NCBI GenBank assembly: GCA_050246915.1
Contig: JBFWVD010000001.1
Location: 62,001-126,000, forward strand
Length of the DNA stretch: 64,000 bases
Direction: 5' to 3'
Source: JBFWVD01 sp050246915
GTDB taxonomy: Bacteria; Actinomycetota; Acidimicrobiia; Acidimicrobiales; Ilumatobacteraceae
The position numbers and the translations under genes are program-made. Numbering within the stretch: the first letter of the stretch is position 1; every line of letters begins with the position of its first letter. Positions 41,842 through 54,741 of this stretch are shown here, in pieces. The notes beneath the pieces are model-generated. The model was not told where the DNA came from. It did no database searches and saw only the letters and a list, made by a program, of their open reading frames with translations.

Positions 41842-43593
41842 GTGAAGATCCACAACCACAGCTATGACGCCGTGATCGTCGGGGCGGGCGGGGCCGGGCT
41901 CCGCGCTGCCATCGAGGTTGCCGGCAAGTGCCGTACCGCCGTCATCACCAAGCTGTACCCGACCCGGTCCCATACCGGCGCGGCCCAAGGCGGCGTGTGC
42001 GCCGCGTTGGCCAACGTCGAGGAGGACTCGTGGGAGTGGCACACCTTCGACACCGTCAAAGGCGGTGACTACCTGGTCGACCAGAGCGCGGCCGAGATCA
42101 TGTGCAAAGAGGCGATCGACGCCATCATCGAGCTCGAGCACTTCGGTCTCCCGTTCAACCGGACGCCCGAGGGACGCATCGACCAGCGACGCTTCGGCGG
42201 TCACACCCGTAACCACGGTGAGGCACCGGTTCGTCGGGCCTGCTATTCGGCCGACCGCACCGGGCACATGATCCTGCAGACCCTGTTCCAGCAGTGCGTC
42301 GCCCGGGACGTGAACTTCTTCAACGAGTACCAGGTCCTCGACGTGGTGTTCTCGGGCGAGGGCCGCGACCGCAAGGTCGCTGCTGCCGTTGCCTACGAGC
42401 TGGCCACCGGTGATCTGCACGTGTTCCGCACCAAGGCGATCCTGTTCGCCTCGGGTGGCTTCGGGAAGATGTTCAAGATCTCCTCGAACGCCCACTCCCT
42501 CACCGGTGATGGCCCCGGCCTGCTGTTCCGCCGTGGTCTCCCGCTCGAGGACATGGAGATGTACCAGTTCCATCCGACGGGCATCCACAAGCTCGGCATC
42601 TTGCTGTCGGAGGCCGCTCGCGGCGAGGGCGGCATCTTGCGCAACGCCAGCGGTGAGCGCTTCATGGAGCGTTACGCCCCCACGGTGAAGGACCTCGCGC
42701 CGCGCGACATGGTGAGCCGGGCCGAGCTGCAGGAGATCCGCGAAGGGCGCGGCTGCGGCCCCGACAAGGACCACATCGTCCTCGACCTCACCCACCTCCC
42801 GCCGGAGCAGATCGACGAGAAGCTGCCCGACATCACCGAGTTCGTACGCACGTACCTCGGTATCGAGCCCAAGACCACACCCATCCCGATCCAGCCCACG
42901 GCTCATTACGCCATGGGTGGCATCCCCACCAATGTCAACGGTGAGGCCATCTGGGGTCCCGACGGTCAGGTCATCCCGGGGCTCTACGCCGCTGGGGAAT
43001 GCGCATGCGTGAGCGTGCACGGCGCCAACCGCCTCGGTACCAACTCCCTGCTCGACCTGGTCGTGTTCGGAAAGCGCGGTGGCCGCTCGGTCGCCGAGTG
43101 GGTGGCGACGCAGGACATGCCCGAAGTGCCTGCGGGCGCCGTCGATTTCGTGAAGGGCGAGATCGACCGCATGAAGGCCGGCACCGGCACGGAGAACGTC
43201 GCCGAGCTGCGGGCCATCTTGCAGGAAGAGATGATGGACAAAGCCTCGGTGTTCCGCGACGAGGAGTCCCTCAGCTCGGTGCTCGGCACCATCGGTGAGC
43301 TGCGCAAGCGCTACGCCAACGTGTCCATCCAGGACAAGGGCAACATCTTCAACTACGACCTCACCGAGGCGCTCGAGCTGGGCTACCTGCTCGAGATGGC
43401 CGAGTGCCTGGTCACCTCGGCACGGGCTCGTGTCGAAAGCCGCGGCGCTCACATGCGTGAGGACCATCCCCTGCGAGACGATGCGAACTGGATGAAGCAC
43501 ACCTTCGCCTATCGCAACGACGACGGAACCATCCGCTTGGAGTATCGAGCTGTCGAGGGCGACAAGTACGTCCCGATGGAGAGGAAGTACTGA
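41842..43593 (+). CDS. sdhA: Succinate dehydrogenase flavoprotein subunit
   Basis: 583 residues from GTG 41842 (VKIHNHSYDAVIVG). FAD-binding AVIVGAGGAGLRAAIEV, the FAD-linking His in TRSHTGAAQGG, substrate-site FHPTGI and RGEGGILRN, and capping HGANRLGTNSLLDLVVFG. Oxidises succinate to fumarate in the TCA cycle and respiratory chain. sdhB follows one base after the stop. The membrane anchor genes sdhC and sdhD, usually upstream, are not here; a GH2 gene occupies that place. Confidence 0.95.
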   Translation: MKIHNHSYDAVIVGAGGAGLRAAIEVAGKCRTAVITKLYPTRSHTGAAQGGVCAALANVEEDSWEWHTFDTVKGGDYLVDQSAAEIMCKEAIDAIIELEHFGLPFNRTPEGRIDQRRFGGHTRNHGEAPVRRACYSADRTGHMILQTLFQQCVARDVNFFNEYQVLDVVFSGEGRDRKVAAAVAYELATGDLHVFRTKAILFASGGFGKMFKISSNAHSLTGDGPGLLFRRGLPLEDMEMYQFHPTGIHKLGILLSEAARGEGGILRNASGERFMERYAPTVKDLAPRDMVSRAELQEIREGRGCGPDKDHIVLDLTHLPPEQIDEKLPDITEFVRTYLGIEPKTTPIPIQPTAHYAMGGIPTNVNGEAIWGPDGQVIPGLYAAGECACVSVHGANRLGTNSLLDLVVFGKRGGRSVAEWVATQDMPEVPAGAVDFVKGEIDRMKAGTGTENVAELRAILQEEMMDKASVFRDEESLSSVLGTIGELRKRYANVSIQDKGNIFNYDLTEALELGYLLEMAECLVTSARARVESRGAHMREDHPLRDDANWMKHTFAYRNDDGTIRLEYRAVEGDKYVPMERKY

Positions 43594-43594
43594 G

Positions 43595-44344
43595 ATGACC
43601 ACGGCGACGCTCGACGCCCCGAAGGCCGGCCGGCTCACCGGCAAGGTCACCGTCACCTTGAAGGTGAAGCGCTACAACCCCGAGATCGACACCAAGCCCC
43701 ATTGGGACACGTTCAAGGTGGAGCTCGACGCCAAGGACCGCGTGCTCGACGCGCTGAACCTGGCCAAGTGGCATCAGGACGGAACGCTCACGTTCCGACG
43801 TTCGTGCGCCCACGCGGTGTGCGGCTCCGACGCCATGGTGATCAACGGCAAGAACGACCTGGCCTGCCGTCTCCTCATCGAGAACGTCGGTCTCGACATC
43901 ACCTTGGAGCCGATCCGTGGCTTGCCGGTGATCAAGGACCTCGTCGTGGACATGGAGCCGTTCTTCGCCCAGTACCGCGCCGTGCTCCCCTACCTCATCA
44001 ACGGCAACGATCCCGGCTACACCGAGCGGTATCAGTCGTCAGAGGATCGTGAGCGCTTCGACGACACGACCAAGTGCATCTTGTGCGCATGCTGCACCAC
44101 GAGCTGCCCGGTCTACTGGGGCAACTCCAGCTACGTCGGGCCCGCCGCCATCGTGAACGCCCATCGGTTCATCTTCGACTCACGCGACGAGGCGGGCACT
44201 CAACGGCTCGAGATCCTCAACGACAAGTCGGGCGTGTTCCGCTGCCGCACGGCGTTCAACTGCACCGATGCCTGCCCGCGCGACATCAAGGTGACGCAGG
44301 CCATCGAAGAAGTGAAGCGCGCGATCCTGTTCGACCGCGTCTGA
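43595..44344 (+). CDS. sdhB: Succinate dehydrogenase iron-sulfur subunit
   Basis: 249 residues. [2Fe-2S] site CAHAVCGSD..LAC has Asp at the third ligand position, as in the E. coli enzyme. [4Fe-4S] site CILCACCTTSCPVYW and [3Fe-4S] site CRTAFNCTDACPRDI follow. Passes electrons from FAD to quinone. Start is two bases after the sdhA stop. A strong hairpin follows the stop. Confidence 0.95.
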   Translation: MTTATLDAPKAGRLTGKVTVTLKVKRYNPEIDTKPHWDTFKVELDAKDRVLDALNLAKWHQDGTLTFRRSCAHAVCGSDAMVINGKNDLACRLLIENVGLDITLEPIRGLPVIKDLVVDMEPFFAQYRAVLPYLINGNDPGYTERYQSSEDRERFDDTTKCILCACCTTSCPVYWGNSSYVGPAAIVNAHRFIFDSRDEAGTQRLEILNDKSGVFRCRTAFNCTDACPRDIKVTQAIEEVKRAILFDRV

Positions 44345-44392
44345 CACTCGAGGCCCACTGCGTCAACGCAAGTTGACCAGCAAGGAACAGGG

Positions 44393-44422
44393 ACGACCCC
44401 GTCGCTCACGCGGCGGGGTCGT
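44393..44422. terminator. Bidirectional terminator after sdhB
   Basis: 13-bp stem 44393-44405 with 44410-44422 (one G-U), loop TCAC. The stop of the convergent MshEN-like gene lies in the loop/stem region, so it can serve both transcripts. Confidence 0.75.
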
Positions 44423-44792
44423 TGCGTTCTGCACGTTGGTGTTCGAGCACGCCGAACAACTTGACCGGCGTGATGAACCCCATCTCGATGAGCACCTCGC
44501 CGAGCATGCGGCCGGTCATCTTGGACCGAGCAAGTCCTTGCCCCACTTGGCCTGGCGTCACCAGCTTCCGTCGGATCAGGAGCTCCCCGAGCCGATCACC
44601 GGAGCTGGCCACCTTGGCCACCTCGGCGGCCGCCATGACCACCGGCCCGAGCGGAGCCCACCCCATCTCGATGAAGATCTCCCCGATCGGTCGGTGATGG
44701 CGGTCCTGCAGCACCAATGCGTCGGCCAGCTGCTTTTCGGTGATGTGCCCGCGCTCGAGCAACACCTCACCAATCCGTCTGGGGCGTGACAC
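44406..44792 (-). CDS. Small MshEN/GspE-N-terminal-like protein (possible c-di-GMP binder)
   Basis: 128 residues from GTG 44792, chosen because AGGAGG lies five bases upstream. The frame is open to 44918 but that has no ribosome site. Two copies of an MshEN-like module: RIGEVLLERGHITEKQLADALVLQ with PIGEIFIEMGW, then RLGELLIRRKLVTPGQVGQGLARS with MLGEVLIEMGFITPVKLFGVL. In MshE-type ATPases this [RL]-G-x-x-L-x5-G ... L-x-x-Q pattern binds c-di-GMP. Here it stands alone with no ATPase, so it may be an adaptor or sensor. Confidence 0.7.
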   Translation of the reverse strand: MSRPRRIGEVLLERGHITEKQLADALVLQDRHHRPIGEIFIEMGWAPLGPVVMAAAEVAKVASSGDRLGELLIRRKLVTPGQVGQGLARSKMTGRMLGEVLIEMGFITPVKLFGVLEHQRAERNDPAA

Positions 44793-44950
44793 ATCGACCT
44801 CCTCGGCAAAAACGACGTCGGTGAGGCCATCGGCCGCACGAGCCCGATCGTCAAGCCGATGCGGGACCGATGACCACAAATGGGGCAATGGCCGAGAATC
44901 GAAGGCCATTGGCCTCATGGCCTCCTCACACCGAGGAGCACAATCACGAC

Positions 44951-45139
44951 ATGATCATCGAACTCGACACCGACCAGATTGCGCTGCTGCGCGAGCTGCT
45001 CGATCACGAATACCGCAATCTCAAGTACGAGATCGCCGACACCGACTCCAGTGAGTTCCGCGCCGCACTCAAGGCGAGGCGCGAGGTGCTTCGTTCCGTG
45101 CTCGACCTGACCGGCGGACCGCTACCAGATCAGAGTTGA
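44951..45139 (+). CDS. Small conserved hypothetical protein
   Basis: 62 residues from ATG 44951: MIIELDTDQIALLRELLDHEYRN and EIADTDSSEFRAALKARREVL, two amphipathic helices rich in Leu, Glu and Arg. GAGGAG lies 14 bases upstream, somewhat far. Similar short alpha-hairpin proteins are widespread in bacteria without a known role. The frame extends to 44870, but that would run into the leader of the divergent MshEN-like gene. Confidence 0.6.
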   Translation: MIIELDTDQIALLRELLDHEYRNLKYEIADTDSSEFRAALKARREVLRSVLDLTGGPLPDQS

Positions 45140-45177
45140 AGCGACCTTTGATTCGGCCGCCACGGCCGCGGCATCGG

Positions 45178-47298
<2,121 letters not shown>

Positions 47299-47414
47299 CG
47301 TTCCTCCGAAGGAAACTCACCCAATCACATCACGCGGGGCTGCGAGACGGCGGCGAGCGTACCGATGACCGCTCTGCGCGTGCGAATCGCAAAAGACCTG
47401 GTGAAAGGGGGCTC

Positions 47415-47448
47415 GTACATCACTCGATCGTTACATGTACATCACTCG
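47415..47448. promoter_or_regulatory. 12-bp direct repeat before the second hppA
   Basis: GTACATCACTCG occurs at 47415-47426 and again at 47437-47448 (22-base period, two helical turns), followed by a run of six T. It lies about 83 bases upstream of the plus-strand hppA start, in the divergent promoter region. Candidate operator. Confidence 0.6.
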
Positions 47449-47530
47449 TTTTTTCCCACCATCTGACTGGTATCTAGAGTCCACGAGCCGACTCGGTCGA
47501 CAAAAGCCGCAGATCACCAGGGGGACCTAC

Positions 47531-49852
<2,322 letters not shown>

Positions 49853-49890
49853 TCGACACGATCAGCACCACACGCTCCATCCGCTCGACA

Positions 49891-49924
49891 CAGAGGGGCC
49901 GCCGGTTCGCCGGCGGCCCCTCTG
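49891..49924. terminator. 15-bp UUCG-capped terminator after hppA
   Basis: CAGAGGGGCCGCCGG 49891-49905, TTCG, CCGGCGGCCCCTCTG 49910-49924: perfect 15-bp stem with the very stable UUCG tetraloop, followed by TCGTTCTC. Strong intrinsic terminator. Confidence 0.85.
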
Positions 49925-49963
49925 TCGTTCTCGGACCGATCCCGTCACGTAGCTTGGGCAACC

Positions 49964-50602
49964 GTGCTGTCCACCATCGTCGCTGCCGGCGGGTTCCTCG
50001 ATCCCGAGACCCTCATCGAAAAAGGCGGCCTGGCGCTGCTCGCCGCGATCATCTTCGCTGAATCGGGATTGTTGATCGGCTTCTTCCTGCCCGGCGACTC
50101 GCTGTTGTTCATCGCCGGCTTCCTCACTTCCGACGCCGGAGACCACAAGCTCCCCGCGCTCCCCATCGTCTTGGTGGTGACGTTCGCCGCCGCGTTCCTC
50201 GGCGACCAGGTGGGCTACGTGTTCGGCAAGAAGGTCGGGCCGTCGCTGTTCACCCGTCCCAAGTCCCGCCTGTTCAAACCCGACCACGTGGCCAAGGCGC
50301 AGCACTTCTTCGACAAGCACGGGGCCAAGACGATCGTCATGGCGCGCTTCGTCCCCATCGTGCGCACGTTCGCTCCGATCGTGGCCGGCGTGGGCAAGAT
50401 GCACTACCGCACGTTCGTGATGTTCAATGTGATCGGCGCGCTGCTGTGGGCCGTGGGCCTCACCACACTGGGGCACTTCCTCGGCGAGGTCGACTTCATC
50501 AAGGACAACATCGAGATCGCCGTGATCGGCATCGTCGCCATCAGCTTGTTGCCGGTGGCCTTCGAGTTCTATCGCCATCGTCGGGCGGGAAAAGCGGCCT
50601 GA
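49964..50602 (+). CDS. DedA/SNARE-associated (VTT) family membrane protein
   Basis: 212 residues from GTG 49964. Family motifs: FAESGLLIGFFLPGDSLLFIAG, F-G-D-Q-V-G-Y re-entrant segment, and ARFVPIVRTFAPIVAGVGKMHYRTFVMFN with the conserved Arg and Pro. DedA proteins recycle lipid carriers such as undecaprenyl phosphate or keep membrane potential. Its last 62 bases overlap the 3' end of the convergent gene 50541-51314. Confidence 0.88.
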   Translation: MLSTIVAAGGFLDPETLIEKGGLALLAAIIFAESGLLIGFFLPGDSLLFIAGFLTSDAGDHKLPALPIVLVVTFAAAFLGDQVGYVFGKKVGPSLFTRPKSRLFKPDHVAKAQHFFDKHGAKTIVMARFVPIVRTFAPIVAGVGKMHYRTFVMFNVIGALLWAVGLTTLGHFLGEVDFIKDNIEIAVIGIVAISLLPVAFEFYRHRRAGKAA

Positions 50603-51314
50603 GCCACGACCGCCATCGGTCGGGCGTCAGGTCGTGTTCGAGCGCCAACACCTCGTCGTCGGTTTCGATCCGAATCGGCGCCCGTCGACATCCTTCGGTG
50701 GTACCGCCATGAGGTCGACGCGCGAAGTCTCCCGTTGGGGCCCAACTGTGGTGACCCCATCGATGCCACCATCGCCCGTCTGCCGTGATGTCCAAGCGCT
50801 CGTCAGCCACGAGCACCTCACCGTGCACCACGGCAGCAATCTCGTACCCGTCGCCTGATCCGATGAGCTCGGGATCGGCGGTCGCTTCCCATTCCAGGTC
50901 CACTCCGAACGGCGTCAACGTTCCCCGGGCATCGCCGAGGGCTGACTCGGGGTCGTCGAGGGCCACCGCGAAGGCCTCGTTCCCGATGGTCCAGCGTCGC
51001 ATCGGCTCCTCGCAGATGTGATCGGCCCAGAGGCCCTCAGAACGGATCTCCAGCGTTCGGGTACCGAAGGGCACATGCAGATCGCTGAGCGTCACGAGCG
51101 GCCGTCCAGGGCCCACCAGAGCCGACCAGTACCAAGCACGTCGTTGGGTGGGCAGCAACGTGAGCGCCACGTAGCCGCCGACTCCAGAGCCCTCGACTCG
51201 ACCCCGTGCGCTGTGGTGTCCCTGGGGGCAGTGGAACTCGAAGCACCAGGTCTCGCTCCACCATCGGTCGCCGCCTGGACGATGTCGTCGTTCGTCGACC
51301 CCCGTCGGGTTCAC
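50541..51314 (-). CDS. Hypothetical Trp-rich beta-type protein
   Basis: 257 residues, rich in Trp, Gly and Asp with alternating polar patterns suggesting a beta-sandwich (WWSETWCFEFHCPQGHHSARG, RRAWYWSALVGPGRPLV, ADGRWWHRWGHHSWAP). No signal peptide or membrane helix. Resembles actinobacterial proteins of unknown function sometimes likened to carotenoid-hydratase/lipocalin folds; not a firm assignment. Lies 18 bases after the RDD gene, likely co-transcribed. Overlaps the dedA 3' end by 62 bases on the opposite strand. Confidence 0.65.
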   Translation of the reverse strand: MNPTGVDERRHRPGGDRWWSETWCFEFHCPQGHHSARGRVEGSGVGGYVALTLLPTQRRAWYWSALVGPGRPLVTLSDLHVPFGTRTLEIRSEGLWADHICEEPMRRWTIGNEAFAVALDDPESALGDARGTLTPFGVDLEWEATADPELIGSGDGYEIAAVVHGEVLVADERLDITADGRWWHRWGHHSWAPTGDFARRPHGGTTEGCRRAPIRIETDDEVLALEHDLTPDRWRSWLRPLFPPDDGDRTRRPPATS

Positions 51315-51332
51315 GTCGGGTTCAGTTCGCTT

Positions 51333-51854
51333 TCAGGTCGGGCGGTCGAGCGCCGGTCGATGACCGATGCCGACGTCGAGCACGATCGTGCCGGCCAGGC
51401 GGTCGTGCAGTCCTTGTCGCCGTGGATCGATGGCCACGATGCCGACGACGACGAGGTAGAGCAGCGGCCCGATGACCGGGATGGCGATGGTCGCGTTGGG
51501 TACGAGCCAACGTCCGAACGATCGGACGAAGCCGACCGGCTCCGACGACCCGTCGACGCGTTCCACCTTCAGTCCCAACATGAGTTTGCCGAACGTGCGA
51601 CCGGACAACGCGACCGGCACCACCTCATAGAGGGCGGAGAGCACCAAGAACGTGAGACGCAACGAGCCGCCGGAGGACTTGGACGCGTCGAACAAGTTGG
51701 CGTCACCGGAGTCGTCGAGGCGATGGACGATCTCGACGTAGACGAACGCCATCATGAACGCGAGCACCGTCACGTCCACGGTGCGCGCCAGCAGGCGATA
51801 GCCCCGGGGCGCCAGCCGCTGCCGAGAAGCGTTGCCGGCGTCGATGTGATCCAC
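51333..51854 (-). CDS. RDD-family membrane protein
   Basis: 173 residues from GTG 51854. RDD hallmarks: LAPRGYRLLARTVDVTVLAFMM (Arg and Asp in TM1), GRTFGKLMLGLKVERVDG after TM2 and IDPRRQGLHDRLAGTIVLD at the end. Three membrane helices. Function unknown; sometimes linked with ion or small-molecule transport. The frame is open to 52367 but that part overlaps the SCP2-like gene on the other strand. Confidence 0.85.
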   Translation of the reverse strand: MDHIDAGNASRQRLAPRGYRLLARTVDVTVLAFMMAFVYVEIVHRLDDSGDANLFDASKSSGGSLRLTFLVLSALYEVVPVALSGRTFGKLMLGLKVERVDGSSEPVGFVRSFGRWLVPNATIAIPVIGPLLYLVVVGIVAIDPRRQGLHDRLAGTIVLDVGIGHRPALDRPT

Positions 51855-51875
51855 GGTCGGGCAGACTAGGCAGCG

Positions 51876-52247
51876 ATGGTGCCGTACCTGTCGTCGGAGT
51901 GGCTGGCCGTGGCCGCCGAAGCGATCGCTCATGACGACCAGGTGCAGGCGCTCGGAAGCACACCACTCACCGTCGAGGTCACCGTGGGCGAGGTGCTGTA
52001 CTCGCTGCGGTCCGGCAACGGATCGGTGTCGCTGCACCCAGGACCAGCGGCCGGCGCCGATCTGCGCATCGCGCAGTCCCATGAGACCGCCGTGGCGATC
52101 GCCTCGGGAACGGCCAGTGCCCAGGAGGCGTTCATCGGCGGCCACGTTCGGTTCGACGGTCCGGCGGAATGCCTGAGCGCGGCGCGGTCCCTGCTCGAAG
52201 CCATCGGCGCCGCGCTCGAACCGCTGCGTTCGAAGACCGTGTACTGA
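51876..52247 (+). CDS. SCP2 sterol-carrier-like domain protein
   Basis: 123 residues forming one SCP2-like domain: LTVEVTVGEVLYSLRSGNGSVSLHPGPAAGADLRI, then AVAIASGTASAQEAFIGGHVRFDG. This is the lipid-binding hydrophobic-tunnel fold. Divergent from the RDD gene with 21 bases between starts; 16 bases before the fpg/nei start, so these two may be one transcript. Confidence 0.8.
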   Translation: MVPYLSSEWLAVAAEAIAHDDQVQALGSTPLTVEVTVGEVLYSLRSGNGSVSLHPGPAAGADLRIAQSHETAVAIASGTASAQEAFIGGHVRFDGPAECLSAARSLLEAIGAALEPLRSKTVY

Positions 52248-52263
52248 CCGAGGACCAGCCGCG

Positions 52264-53084
52264 ATGCCCGAGATGCCCGAACTGCAAGCCCACGCCGAGC
52301 GACTCACGGCCGAGTTCGCCGGTGCGACGCTGGCCAAGTTCGTGCCCATCACGTTCACCGCGCTCAAGAACTACGCACCGCAGCCCTCGGAGGCTCACGG
52401 CCATGCCCTCGTCGGTGTCGGTCGTCGAGGCAAGTACCTGTTGCTCGACTTCGGGGTGCTGACCTTCGCCGTGCACCTGATGCAGGGCGGTCGCCTCAAG
52501 CCTGATCCGAAGCAGTCCGCGAAACCACGCGATGGCATCGCTCGATGGGTCTTCGACGATGGACGCGCCTTGCTGCTCACCGAGCAAGGGCGCGAGCGAC
52601 GAGCGGGGTGTGGACCGACCCGTCCATCGCCACCGAGGGCCTCGGACCGGAGGCAATTGGAATTGCGCCGACGGTCCTCGCCGAGCTGTTCGACGAACAT
52701 CACATGCGCCTGCACGGGTTCCTGCGCGACCAGCGTTGCATCGCCGGCATCGGTCGCCGGCTGGCCAACGAGGTGTGTCATCGCGCCAAGGTGAGTCCGT
52801 TCTCCCCCACCGGCAAGCTCGGTCTCGAGGGGGCAACCATTGTTGCGCGCGCGATGGACGAAGTGATCGAGGAGAGCCTCGCCTACGAGCGGTCACGTCC
52901 AGACATGAGTTCGTCGGCTGACCGCCCCGGCTCGGTGCACCATCGCACGGGACAGCCGTGCCCGGTGTGTGGCGATGTCGTGCGCGAGGTGGCGTACTCG
53001 AGCTACACCGTCAACTACTGCGCCACCTGCCAAACCAGTGGGAAGGTGCTGGCCGACAACACCACCTCAAAATTTCTGAGGTAA
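52264..53084 (+). pseudogene. Fpg/Nei-family DNA glycosylase, frameshifted
   Basis: Two frames together encode a full Fpg/Nei protein. Frame 1 (from ATG 52264) has the catalytic N-terminus MPEMPELQAHAERL, the Lys of GRRGKYLLLDF and LLLTEQGRERRAG. The match then continues in another frame with VWTDPSIATEGLGPEAIG, the H2TH region CIAGIGRRLANEVCHRAK and the zinc finger CPVCG...YCATCQ. The switch is at the GGGG run 52605-52608: one extra G would restore the reading frame. Either a sequencing error or a recent inactivating deletion. Both enzymatic halves otherwise look normal. Confidence 0.85.
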
Positions 53085-53112
53085 TCACGTCGCGCTGAGC
53101 AGCTCCCACAGG

Positions 53113-53135
53113 TGGGACTCCAGAACGGAGTCCCA
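53113..53135. terminator. 9-bp stem-loop between fpg/nei and the recombinase
   Basis: TGGGACTCC 53113-53121, loop AGAAC, GGAGTCCCA 53127-53135, perfect. It may end the fpg/nei transcript, or belong to the attachment-site region next to the integrase gene. Confidence 0.55.
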
Positions 53136-53160
53136 AGCAGCCGAGGAGCAAGCGCAGCAC

Positions 53161-54629
53161 ATGGCGGTGAGGCGACAGTCGAACGCCCGCACGGGCACAC
53201 CCACGCTGTTCGGGCGCGCAGCGATCTACGCCCGGATCTCACTGGACAAGGTGGGCGAGGCAGCCGGTGTCGGCCGACAGATCGATGCCTGCCGCCAACT
53301 GGCCGACCTGGAGGGCTGGAGCATCGACGAGGTGCTCGTCGACAACGACCTGAGCGCCTACAGCGGTGCGTGCCGCCCCGAGTACGAGCGCCTGCTCGAC
53401 CTCGTCCGCCGACGCGAGATCGACGTGATCGTCGCCTACCACCCCGACCGCCTGTATCGGCGGCTCGCCGACCTCGTCGAGCTGACCAAGGTGGTTGCCT
53501 CCGCTGGCGTCGAGATCCGGACCGTCGCTGCCGGCCACGTCGACCTCAACACGGCAAGTGGGCGCTTCACCGCCCAGGTGCTCGGGGCGGCGGCCGAGCA
53601 CGAGTCGGCGCGGATCGGTGAACGCGTCAGCGCCAAGCACCACCAGAACGCGGAGCGCGGCAACGCCCACGGCGGCGGCCGCTCCTACGGCTACCGGCGA
53701 GTGGCACAGGGTCAGATCGAGGTCGTGCCGGAGGAGGCTGACGTGGTTCGAGAGGCGGCCGAGCGCGTGCTGGGTGGTCAGTCGCTCGCATCGATCGTCG
53801 TCACTTCAACGAACGCGGCATTCCGTCGGCGCACGGCAAGAAGTGGCGGCCCGGCTCACTGGGCATGGTCCTGAGGTCGGGACGTATCGCGGGACTACGG
53901 GAGTCCAAGGGAACAGTGGTCGGCGAGGCGAACTGGGAACCGATCCTCGACCGGGCGACGTGGGAGCAGGTGTGCTCCCGTCTCAACCATGCACCCATCG
54001 GTCGCAGGCCGAAGGTCAACCTCCTCGCCGGGATGTGTCGTTGCGCCGAGTGCGGGGCCGTGATGGCTGCCGTCAGCGAGCGCATGGACAAGCAGCTTAA
54101 GCCGGGACAGCGTTCGCCGCGTCGTACGCTTGCCTGCGACAAGGCGAACCGGCACGGGTGCGGCTCCAACACGGTGAAGGCCGACTAGGTCGAGCAGATC
54201 GTCATCGACTACGTGCTCGCCGCGCTCGACCACACCGACATCGCAACCGCCCGCGCCCGTCGTGCTGGTGGCGACGCCCACCAGTTGGTCGCCTCGATCG
54301 AGACGGATGAGCAGTTCCTCGCCGACCTGGCGACGGACTACGGAGCGCAGCGGATCAACCGGACGCAGTTCCTCGCTGCACAGGATCCCATCCACGCTCG
54401 CCTCGTGCTCGCGAGGCGACGGCTCGACCAGCTGATCATCGACCCCGACCTCGACGGCACAGCTTTCGAGGGCGTGACATCCGACAGCTGGGATCGCCTC
54501 GACCTCGACCAGCAACGCGCTCTCGTCGGGCTGTTCGTCGAGTACGTGGTGATCCGGAAAGGCAAGCGAGGTCGCTACTTTGACCCCAGCCGAGTGCAGC
54601 CGGTACCGGTCGAGACCGGCGTCTCATGA
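53161..54629 (+). pseudogene. Large serine recombinase (integrase), frameshift plus amber
   Basis: About 490 codons in three pieces. N-terminal resolvase domain: AAIYARISLDK with the catalytic Ser, VDNDLSAYSG and YHPDRLYRRLADL. Near 53797-53801 the frame breaks: the expected IVRHFNERGIPSAHGKKW is readable only after restoring one base. The recombinase domain and zinc ribbon (CRCAECGAVM...CGSN) follow, then a TAG at 54186-54188 interrupts KAD/VEQIVIDYVL. A coiled-coil tail runs in the same frame to 54629. Two lesions mean no intact integrase. It marks the left edge of the restriction/defence region. Confidence 0.88.
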
Positions 54630-54741
54630 GGCAACGAACCGCCCCGAGCCGCAGGGCCCGCTACCTGGCGGAGGCCCGAACCGCCCCTTGACAGCAACGC
54701 TGATCTTGGTCTCGTGAGGCACTCCGCGAGCGGTCGCGGCA

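Noticed and set aside
43801..43900. Missing cysteine in the SdhB [2Fe-2S] site
   Set aside because: The Asp at the third ligand position is normal for SdhB, as in E. coli, so it is not a defect.
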